The translations under genes and the position numbers were made by a program. This document shows, one piece after another, positions 55,741 through 64,000 of a stretch of DNA of 64,000 nt. How positions within the stretch are numbered: position 1 is the first letter of the stretch; every line of letters begins with the position of its first letter. The notes under the pieces are model-generated. The model searched no databases. It was not told where the DNA came from and saw only the letters and a list, made by a program, of their open reading frames with translations. Source of the DNA: Persicaria tinctoria (Eukaryota; Streptophyta; Magnoliopsida; Caryophyllales; Polygonaceae); contig JBANSL010000020.1 of assembly GCA_037127255.1 (NCBI GenBank), forward strand, positions 60,151,598-60,215,597, written 5' to 3'.

Positions 55741-56073
55741 TGTAATGGGGCCGCCGGTGAACCACATTCAAGAGGAGATGTACAGTGACGTACCTTGCGC
55801 AACGAGGAGGAGAGGAGAGTGGGCGGCGATGAGGAGAACTGGGAATGGGGATGCGTCTCGCGAGGGCAGAAATGGCCTGAAAAATCCCAAATCTACACAA
55901 AACCTCCAAAATCTTGGCACCCCAAGGTTTCATTTTGGCCGATTTGAAAGCTACCATAGTTTCCCCCAAAGCTTAATAATCTTCAGCGAGATCTTCCGCC
56001 AAACACCGCAAGGAGAGCTTTTGATTTTTTTTGAAATCTTGAAAAGCTCCCAAACACACTGTCGAACACAGCC
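55741..56073 (-). mobile_element. Right terminus of a Harbinger-type element
   Basis: On the minus strand the terminus reads GGCTGTGTTCGACAGTGTG next to TTA (TAA at 56074-56076 on the plus strand), the usual target of PIF/Harbinger elements. Frames in both directions (55580-55969 minus, 55745-56233 plus) cover it without known domains. The matching left end was not found, so linkage to the genes at 50.6-53.4 kb is inferred. Confidence 0.4.
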
Positions 56074-56389
56074 TAAGCGGTTAGGGTTTGAATTACATAA
56101 GGTAGGGGCATTATGGGGTTTCCAAAAAATGTTAGGCCATTTAGCAAAAACTGATTTTAAGTGGACATTTTGCAAAAAGGGGTTGACAAAATGGAGATTT
56201 AGCCAAATTTATTATAGGATAAAAAGGTTGTAGATGCTTCTTAAAAAAAATAAAAGCATGCATGATCAAAGTTGTTAATGGAAAATAGACAAAGGAAGAA
56301 AAAAGAAAAAAAAAGCAGTAGAATATTAAAAAAAAAAAAGGAAAATCGAAATGATTAGTAAAAATAAGAGTAGATGAATTGAAAAGAGG

Positions 56390-56471
56390 GGGAATCGAAC
56401 TTGGGTGGAAGGGAAAAGGGGCCCCCACATTCCTTATGCGCGCAAGAGAGTACCAGTAGACCACGAAAGGA
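56390..56471 (-). other. tRNA-like sequence (degenerate A and B boxes)
   Basis: On the minus strand: TGGTCTACTGGTACTC (A-box-like) and AAGTTCGATTCCCCC (B-box-like), about 50 bases apart. It is either a tRNA pseudogene or a SINE head. No poly(A) or target duplication was seen, and no functional tRNA cloverleaf is evident. Confidence 0.35.
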
Positions 56472-56689
56472 TTTCTGATCTTTTCAAAACAATTATAAAT
56501 ATATACATAATAATTATAATATGGGCCCTTAAAAGTTTGGGGGCCCTGTTCTGTTTGGCCACTTGCATGCTCAGGCATGGGCCTGTCCATATGCAAGCTT
56601 GCAAGCCTCCCTCCAGCTCCGTTGCCCACATCAACACATTCCCCATTGATGATCGTGTTGTCGACCGCTTCTAAAGCCATCCAATTACT

Positions 56690-57680
56690 TCCAGACAATC
56701 GCTCTCGATGATAGCGTGAGTAATCCCCTCCCTTTCCGCGAGCTGCACAGCCCACACCACGGCCTCAGCCTCAGCTTCACCGGCGTCGACGCACATCCCA
56801 TTGATCTCGCTGCTGCAAAACACAAATCTCCTTTGTCATTCCATGCGACCACACCGACACCAAACCCTTTGTCCCTTCCCACCGATGCGTCACAGTTAAG
56901 CTTTATGAAACCCCGGGGCGACGCCGTCCATCGCGGTCTCAGTTCACCACCTTGAGCTACCCTACTTCGGCCTTTTACACGCTCTAGCTTACTCATACTT
57001 TCCGCCATTCTCCAATTGTCCACCCATATTTGCTCTGCACGTGTGTCCTCCTCTTCAAAAATCCTCTTGTTTCGTGCTCTCCAGATTCCACACAGTGTTG
57101 CTGCCCATGTCGTCTGTTCATCATCAGTCAGAACCCCCACCGCGGTTTGAACACGATCCATAAAATTCCCTTGATGCATAATCTTCCTATTCAGTCCGGG
57201 CTCTCTCTTCCATACTTCCTATGCCATTTTGCAATCAAATAAAGCATGGATGACGTCCTCCTCCCGACCACATTTCTCGCAACACGGATCTTGCGTCACC
57301 TTCCTCTTAAATAGATTAGCTTTGCAAGGCAAAATTCCTCTCGCAGCTCGCCACATAAAACTCTTGACCCTCGGTGGCGCTCTGTACCTCCACACTTTCT
57401 TGATTTCTTCCACATCGCTCTCATCAGACTTGAATCTGAAGGCTCAGGCGTCCCATCTTCGGCAAGCTTACTTTCCATAATCATATGATACGAATACTTG
57501 ACCGTGAACAATCCATCCTTTGAGTGCACCCACCCCAACTGATCACAAACAGTCAGTTAAGTGAATTCCCAAAATTGCCTCAGCATCACGGTCACTGAAC
57601 TCCTCCTTAACCGCCTCCTCCTTCCATCGGGGACCCTCCCATTCAATATAATCGGCTACACTCTTTGTCATATCCATAAC
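56690..57680 (-). pseudogene. LINE (L1-type) ORF2 C-terminal fragment: zf-RVT and RNase H
   Basis: Minus-strand frames in order: VADYIEWEGPRWKEEAVKEE and RDAEAILGIHLT (~57650-57560); LGWVHSKDGLFTVKYSYHM; a zinc-binding reverse-transcriptase region WRYRAPPRVKSFMWRAARGI, CEKCGREEDVIHALFDC (57413-57219); and an RNase H-like region FIKLNCDASVGRDKGFGVGV, WNDKGDLCFAAARS (to 56685). Frameshifts separate these blocks. It is the 3' part of a non-LTR retrotransposon polyprotein; the polymerase core is missing. Its 3' end does not show the hairpin tail of the four short LINE-like copies. Confidence 0.85.
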
Positions 57681-58131
57681 AGTCGAGATTTATATAATAT
57701 AAAATATATCATGTTAATTTATATAATATAATGATAATTTTTCATCTATAGCTCATCATTTAATAGAAAAATAGCAAATAATTATATTTTATTTTCTTAA
57801 TCTTAGTCGAGATTGATCTAACTCGAACCATAATAATAATAATATAATTTTTTATTTAATCTTCCCTTTTCGGTCCTTCCAAAGACGTAAAATGGGTACG
57901 AGAGGGGCTCAAATGCTCAGTCACATAAAAAGCGGGCCCATATTTAAATCATTGGAACGCATCGTCAGTAACAATAAAAAAGGCCCATCAGGCCCAATAT
58001 TAAAGCCCAATTAGTTAAATGGGCTGGAACGTAAGTGGAGCTCTCAACGGTTCTCCCACCTTCGATCAGACGCTGGAGCCTGGAGAGTGCAGTTGCCATT
58101 GTTGAAGCTTCGACCGGTGCTGTCTCCAACG
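57681..58131. other. AT-rich intergenic DNA, probable promoter for the 58.1-kb exon
   Basis: No gene. GGCCCA motifs (AAAAGGCCCATCAGGCCCAA, 57978-57997, and GGGCCCA at 57925), typical of plant housekeeping promoters, lie 130-210 bp upstream of the candidate exon. Confidence 0.35.
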
Positions 58132-58197
58132 ATGCTCAATCGCCATGCAGAACATCTTCCATTGATTTTTCGGCGAAGCTTCCGCCAATTTTACCAG
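58132..58197 (+). other. Candidate first coding exon of an unidentified gene
   Basis: MLNRHAEHLPLIFRRSFRQF then YQ, ending CAG/GTAAAT at a good donor. The Arg-rich, acid-poor sequence could be an organelle presequence. Possible later exon material lies at about 58760-58860 (after GGGACAG), where GTGGAACC... opens several short frames, but I could not join a convincing protein. The gene may be truncated by the GDSL cluster or be non-coding. Confidence 0.3.
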
Positions 58198-59087
58198 GTA
58201 AATAGTTCCCCTTGTTTATTTCGTTATTTCTCATCCAGGCATAACGATCAACTATGATTCGGGCGTACAGAGGGTTTTCTTCGGATTTGGCCTATTTCTA
58301 GTTCATGGATTTCAGTGATTTGGCTTTGAAGATGTGTTATTTCGTGTTCAGTTTTATTTTTGGATTGTTAGGTGATAGGTTTCTATAATTATTAGGGTTT
58401 TGGGTGAATTTCAGTTCGAACTATGTGGTTAGGGTTTATGTGGTGTTGTCCGGTGTAATTAAGAAAGATAGCTTGGTCGGGTTATGGCTGTTTTGTATAT
58501 GTCTTGCTTTCATGATTGAGGTTTTGCACAATGTCAAATATATGGGGCGTCTGACTAAAAAAATATACATGTACGGGGCGTTCAATACTACTTTGATCTG
58601 GGCATTGACCAGATCACCAGAGTTGGACAATAATTTGCAAGGGAAAGTAGAAAAACAAGAGAAAAAAAATAGTTGATGGATGGAACTTGGAAAAATGGAA
58701 CTTGAAAATTCAATTTTCATAGTGAATCTTAACACTTGGAACTTACTTTTGGGACAGGTGGAACCAATTTTTTATGCCCAAGATTCGAAAACACGTGCTG
58801 GATGAGAAAAAAAAGAGGAGACTGCATACTTGTGGGCTCTGTCAAATGTCAATGGCTGGATGTGGTTAGTATAATGGTAAGGAATTCTCAGTATTATCTT
58901 CGACACCATTTTCAATCGGCATATCCTGTCTCAGTAAAAGAAATCAGGAAAATGCTCTTAGATTAGCTGGCATGGAAACTATTAATAGTCAAATATTGAT
59001 GTTTGACTTGCCAACTTGTTGGATTCATCATGGCCGCTTATCTGAATCTCGCAACTTCTTGTTCTTGACTTGTTGAATCTTGCGAGT
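58198..59087. other. No confirmed gene
   Basis: Contains short frames at 58404-58676 and 58736-58966 without known domains. Treated as intron or intergenic space upstream of the first GDSL gene. Confidence 0.35.
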
Positions 59088-59088
59088 G

Positions 59089-59097
59089 TATAAATTA
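59089..59097 (+). promoter_or_regulatory. TATA box of GDSL gene 1
   Basis: TATAAATTA lies 70 bases before the start codon. A TATA-like ATATATAAT sits at the equivalent place before the second copy (62115-62123), and the following 40 bases of the two leaders are similar (TGCTAGTTGCA / TGCTGATTGCA). Confidence 0.6.
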
Positions 59098-59160
59098 TAA
59101 TAATCCTGATGATAGCTCAATGCTAGTTGCAGATCAGTTGTTCTCATTGGTGTTCAAGCA

Positions 59161-61256
59161 ATGGCTTTCCGGAGTGTGTGCTTCTTGTGTCTTTCTTTTG
59201 CTATCCTCCTCCATCCTATTGGCACAAGTGCCACTAGGAAGTGGTCATTCAATGCCATTTACCAGTTTGGAGATTCACTTTCTGATACAGGAAACGCTAT
59301 AAGAGAGAACCGAAAAGGATGTGCATCTTTGCCTTATGGGGAGACCTTCTTTCATCGCCCTACAGGCCGCTGTTCTAATGGCCTTCTAATTGTTGATTTT
59401 ATTGGTACATTACTATTTTCAAGTAAAAATTTGCTTTATGGATTTTTTACTGCATTATTAGTTCATCAACGTTGATAAGTGATTTTTCCTCCCTTTTCCG
59501 ACTCTTGATCAGCGAAAGCCTTCCAACTCCCACTTTTGAACCCATACCTGGAGGAGAATGCCAATTTCATTCATGGAGTGAACTTTGCGGTAGCTGGCTC
59601 TACTGCACTTGACACCTCAGTTCTCACCTTGAAGAATATCACTGTGCCGGGTACCAACAGCTCCCTCTCCGTTCAACTTGGATGGTTCAGAAGTCACTTA
59701 AAATCTGTATGCTCGTCCAAAGGAGGTATGTTTCTTCGCAATCTTTATACTTAATCTACATGGATAGTAGATTAGCAGTCGTGAAAGGATTACTTATTGG
59801 CGGTTTGGCACTTTCGAATCTGTATATATTGATTCAAGAGTGCAAACACAGACTTGGAAAGGCACTCTTTTTGGTAGGAGAAACTGGAGCAAATGACTAC
59901 TTCCTTGCCCTTGGTGGAGGCAGATCACTCCGTGATAGCTACAAGCTGATCCCTGATGTGATTCGCATCATCAAAGATGCAGTTAATGTGAGTAATATCA
60001 TCAGTATATGATAATCTGGCCCAACTTTTCACCTTAATGTATTTGGTACTTCGGCGTATTCTTAATATTCGAGTGGCCTTCTGTAGGAAGTGATTAATCA
60101 TGGCGCTGCACATGTGGTTGTACCAGGATTTTTTCCTGCTGGCTGTACTCCACCCACCCTTGTTAGCTTCGCATCAAATGACACTTCCAAGTATGACAAA
60201 TTCAAGTGCATCAAGATGATGAATGAGTTCTCGGAATTCCACAATCGCAAACTTAAGGATGCTGTTAAGGAGCTTCAACATCAACATCCAAGTGTTTCGA
60301 TTTCATACGGAGATCTTTACTCTGCCTTTACTTGGATCCTTCAGAATGCTGCTTCCCTTGGTTAGTCGGTCACTCCTAACCGGTTTCTAGTGTGCATTTA
60401 TGAAATGATTGAAATCATTGCTATAACACTAGAAGTAAAAAATAATCTGATTTGATTTTTAAAAAATATGGTTTATGCATTCTTGGAGCTGCAATCCTGC
60501 ATGTGAATCCTTTATCAGTCAAGCTTTTGTAGAAGCTTTACAACACAACTTGTCTAGCAAGCTGGAGCATTTGCAAACTATACTTTTACACCAGCTTTTA
60601 GATATACCTCCATGTTTGAATCCCATATAATTTCCACACCAACACCTTCCTGAAATAGTGTTCATAACATTCTAATATAAATCTTGTTGAATTTGCACTT
60701 CTTTTATAAGTGGTGAAGCTTTATTAAGTGAATCTTTACACAGTTAGAATTAGAAATCTTCAAAATGTCACCTGAGTACCTGACCAGTCCAAGAATCATG
60801 GGTTTTGGTTATCAATTCAAAACATTCATATGTAAATCCATCCGTAATCTAAAATACCCAGCCCCGAAATGTTTAGGGTTTCAAATTTACAAAATCTGCA
60901 ACGAAAAATTATGGTAGGAGTTGATCACCTCTTGAATCTTGACAGACAACCTGAACTTGAACCTGAATGCAATGACTAATGCCCATCCCTAATTGCAATT
61001 GATGGAAGTAAGTCAAGCAGCTAAATGTATCCCTTGTGATTTATCAGGTTTTGAGAAAGATGGAGTGTTGAAGGCATGCTGTGGAGTTGGAAACAATGCA
61101 TACAACTTCAATCAAAGCCGACAGTGTGGGAGCTCAGGAGTGTCAGCTTGTCCAAACCCAAACAAGAGAGTAAGTTGGGACGGCACCCACCTCACTCAGC
61201 AGGCTTACAAGTACATGGCAGGTTGGCTGCTCGCGCATAATATCAGAGGCATTTGA
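59161..61256 (+). CDS. GDSL esterase/lipase, copy 1 (5 exons)
   Basis: Secreted SGNH-fold serine hydrolase acting on ester substrates; the clade includes acetylajmalan-esterase-like enzymes. Exons 59161-59404, 59513-59725, 59839-59987, 60087-60360 and 61048-61256 (244+213+149+274+209 nt = 362 residues plus stop), all GT-AG and in frame. The N-terminal signal peptide is MAFRSVCFLCLSFAILLHP. Block I FGDSLSDTGN (catalytic Ser), block II VNFAVAGSTAL (Gly), block III GETGANDYF (Asn), and the SWDGTHLTQQAYKY Asp-x-x-His pair are all present, so it should be active. Length is typical. Substrate cannot be told from sequence. A tandem paralogue follows 0.9 kb downstream. Confidence 0.93.
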
Positions 61257-62114
61257 ATCCTGCCTGCCTGCGTTTCTCGGGTCTGTTGTTGAACTTCAAT
61301 TGCATGTTTGTGTTTTGTAATACCATGTGTGTTTTGTATTTTGTACTTAATCCTGTTGAATTCTGCCTATGTTTCTTAATGTTATTTCAAATCTCTTCAA
61401 TTGGACTTGGAATTATATGCTCATCTGCTATTGTTGTCTATGTTTTGGAACCTGTCATATGTGAAATGGTGGATATTTTTGCTTACATCATTCATATGGG
61501 TGTTGCCATCTTGGCTTATGTGTGAGGATGTGACATTTATACACATTTATCACACACATATGTGTAATTCTATGTATCTGTTGTCCAGTCAAATACGAAA
61601 CTTGGATCCTTGTGGATTACGATTTACAATATGTGAGCTTACGGGGAAAAAATGTCGAGAGCAGGTTAGTATGTATACTTTATTATGCTTGTTGTCTATT
61701 TCTGTACATTATACTATAACCAATACCAAGTGTTACGTTTATCGCTTTGTTCTTAGATGGATTCTTCAATTCTTCCAGTATCTTGCATCTACTTTCAAGA
61801 GTTTCTACTTCTTAGCTGACTGCTTTTCGATTTGTAGACAAATTTGAATAGAACTTCACATTGATGATGCTCAATTTGCACCACCATGTTTCTGTGAAAT
61901 TTCTTTTGCATCATGCATGATGTTGCCTCTATTTATATAGAACTGAAACTGAAAGCAACTAGTCAACTGCTGCTTCATTTATTAACATTTTCAGTTGCTG
62001 TGTGCCCTCTCCTTTTAAGCAAGAGACGTTTCATTGCAACTGATTGTCAACATCCATGTATGAACTTGTTGAATTCGTTACAGCGGCCTACTGAAATGTT
62101 GTTGCTCATCATCA
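61257..62114. other. Spacer between the tandem GDSL genes
   Basis: Holds the 3' untranslated region of copy 1 and the promoter of copy 2. Frames at 61253-61525, 61401-61847 and 61913-62122 are hydrophobic by composition only; I see no gene. Confidence 0.5.
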
Positions 62115-62169
62115 ATATATAATCGGTCAATGCTGATTGCAAACCCGGCTTTTCATTGGCTTGCAACCA

Positions 62170-63959
62170 ATGGCTTCCCGGAGTATGCGCTTCTTGTGTT
62201 TTCTTTTCATTCTCCTCCTTCATCTAGGCGCGTGTGCTGCTTGGAAGCCACCCTTTAATGCCATTTACCAGTTTGGAGATTCACTTTCTGATACTGGAAA
62301 CTTCGTAAGAGAGAACTCCACGAGCCTTTGCTCGTCTTTACCCTTTGGTGAGACCTTCTTTCATCGCCCCACTGGACGCTGTTCTGATGGCCTTCTCATG
62401 GTTGATTTTATTGGTAAGATTCTAAAGTATAGTTTTATGTGTTAACTTTGTGACTTAATTCGTCTAAAAAGGTTACATTTTTATTTTTGGGAAATTCCGC
62501 ATGGTGCCCACGAACTTTTGCAAATTCCGCGTGGTGTAAAAAGTTTTGAAAAATTCCGTGTGATGCCCACGAACTTTTGCAAAAGTCTACATGGTGCCCA
62601 CGAGTTTTTTCAAAAGTTTATGTAATAACAATAATGGGTTTTAATATTGAAAAATTGAGATTAAAAATTATATTATTGTACATTATAATTTGAAAAAACA
62701 CTCTACAAGATTGGGTATTGGTTTGAATCTTTTTTTAAAACTAGTTTTTTTTTATATAAATTTTCTTAGAGGTAAACTAACCAATTTTTTTCTCAAAAAT
62801 CTCACGTCTTTAATTTTTATTTGTTCTCAATATTTAGTTTTTATTTATAATAAAATGAGGGGAAAAAAAGAATTACGGAGTATTACCCATTGCAAAAAAA
62901 TTGATACAAAATTTTAAATATTATAAGAAGATATAAAAACTTTTCCCCATTAAACCAACTTTCATATGAAATATTTTTTCGGTGAATTTTTTTACGTAGT
63001 AACCGGGGTTGAAGAATTTAATAACGTGGTGTGACATTATAAATTCCTGAAATTCAATTTTTTGTTAAAACTAAATTTAACCAATTTAATTTTATAAATC
63101 GTATTTTAGAGCTAATTATTTACTTATCAAATTTTATAAAAATAAAAATTGGGTATTTAAGAACATGGTGTCATACTATTTTCCTATTTTTAATACTCAA
63201 TTAAAATGTGAAACTTTTAATTGTGTATTACACAAATTATCTCATATGAAAATTGTTTTAATGTGGAAAAGTGTACGTGTATATCTTCTTGTAATTTGCA
63301 AATTTTCTATTAATAATGGTTCATTGTAAATGGGTAATATTACTACATAGTTCTTATTATTTTTTCCTCATTTCCTTATAAATAAAATCTAAATATTAAG
63401 AACAAATAAAAATTAAAGGCGTAAGATTTTTGAGAAAAAAATTTGGTTAGTTTATAGGTAAGAAAATGTATATTAAAAATTAGTTTTTAAAAAGATTCAA
63501 ACTAATACACAATGTTAAGTGTTTTCCAAATTATAATGTGCAATAATATAATTTTTAATCTCAATTTTTCAATATTAAAACCCATTATTGATATTACATA
63601 AACTTTTGAAAAAACTCGTGGGCACCATGTAGACTTTTGCAAAAGTTCGTGGGCACCACACGGAATTTTTCAAAACTTTTTACACCACGCGGAATTTGCA
63701 AAAGTTCGTGGTCACCGCGCGGAATTTCCCTTTATTTTTTGGTCAGCGAAAGCCTTCCATCTCCCACTGTTGAACCCATACCTAGACAAGGATGCCAATT
63801 TCATTCATGGAGTGAACTTCGCGGTAGCTGGCTCCACAGCACTTGACACCTCAGTTCTTGCGGCGAAGAACATTACTGTGCTAAATACCAACAGCTCTCT
63901 CTCGGTACAACTTGGATGGTTCAGAACACATCTAAAATCCACATGCTCTTCCAAAGCAG
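62170..63959 (+). CDS. GDSL esterase/lipase, copy 2 (5' part; continues past the window)
   Basis: Tandem paralogue of the gene at 59161. Exon 1 (62170-62413) and exon 2 (63747-63959) are 244 and 213 nt, exactly the lengths of the copy-1 exons, and the introns sit at the same codons. An in-frame methionine exists at 62137, but MASRSMRFLCFLFILLLHLG aligns with the copy-1 start and is a good signal peptide. Block I FGDSLSDTGN and block II VNFAVAGSTAL are present; the remaining blocks lie beyond 64000. Intron 1 is 1,333 bp against 108 bp in copy 1 because of a MULE insertion (62489-63730). The reading frame is undamaged so far. Confidence 0.9.
62489..63730. mobile_element. Mutator-like foldback element in GDSL intron 1
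   Basis: A 1,242-bp insertion flanked by the 9-mer TTTATTTTT (62480-62488 and 63731-63739). The two arms, each roughly 500 bp, are inverted copies: GGGAAATTCCGC(A/G)(T/C)GGTG at the tips, then GTGTAAAAAGTTTTGAAAAA, and TTGAAAAATTGAGATTAAAA further in. Identity is high near the tips and falls toward a short unique centre. No transposase. Nine-base duplication and long inverted arms fit TIR-MULEs. Confidence 0.9.
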
Positions 63960-64000
63960 GTATTTTTTTGTCCATATGGTTTTACCTAATACCATACATT

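Overview
The window is nuclear DNA of a flowering plant, most likely a eudicot. Evidence: intron-rich genes with GT-AG splice sites (phytochrome B, ATP-citrate lyase beta chain, HYPK, two GDSL esterases), AT-rich intergenic DNA, and a dense mix of plant DNA transposons (CACTA, PIF/Harbinger, Mutator-like, hAT, Stowaway and Tourist MITEs), LINEs and a tRNA-type SINE. I cannot name the species.

Layout. 1-4.4 kb: Helitron-like 5' end, then a two-gene PIF/Harbinger transposon on the minus strand. 4.4-6.9 kb: a decayed genic stretch with two exons of an ERD2-like receptor. 6.9-10.5 kb: nested transposons, including a MULE with 9-bp target duplication inside an older TA-flanked element. 11.0-13.0 kb: HYPK (+), intact, 4 exons. 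13.9-18.9 kb: PHYB (-), intact, 4 exons, 1142 codons, convergent with HYPK. 19-27.5 kb: MITEs, two LINE-like copies, a SINE and a MULE. 28.05-32.88 kb: ATP-citrate lyase subunit B (-), 16 coding exons, 608 codons. 33.7-36.5 kb: LINE carrying an hAT MITE, palindrome cluster, remnant of an unidentified element gene, TA-flanked element. 38.69-49.44 kb: a complete CACTA element (10,751 bp, CAT target duplication) with a TNPD-type transposase gene and a second gene that joins an En/Spm-type N-terminus to a Ulp1-like cysteine protease domain. It sits inside a short lysine-rich reading frame. 50.5-56.1 kb: decayed PIF/Harbinger genes (+) and a broken coiled-coil/TM gene. 56.4-57.7 kb: LINE ORF2 fragment (-). 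58.1-64 kb: a candidate first exon, then two tandem GDSL esterase genes, the second with a long-arm MULE in intron 1 and running off the window.

The host genes belong to separate pathways: light perception (PHYB), co-translational N-terminal acetylation (HYPK), cytosolic acetyl-CoA supply (ACLB) and secreted ester hydrolysis (GDSL). They do not form a functional cluster. The most notable material is the transposon biology: the protease-fused CACTA gene, a triplicated target site recording successive LINE and SINE insertions, and an approximately 500-bp-arm inverted repeat inside an expressed-type intron.
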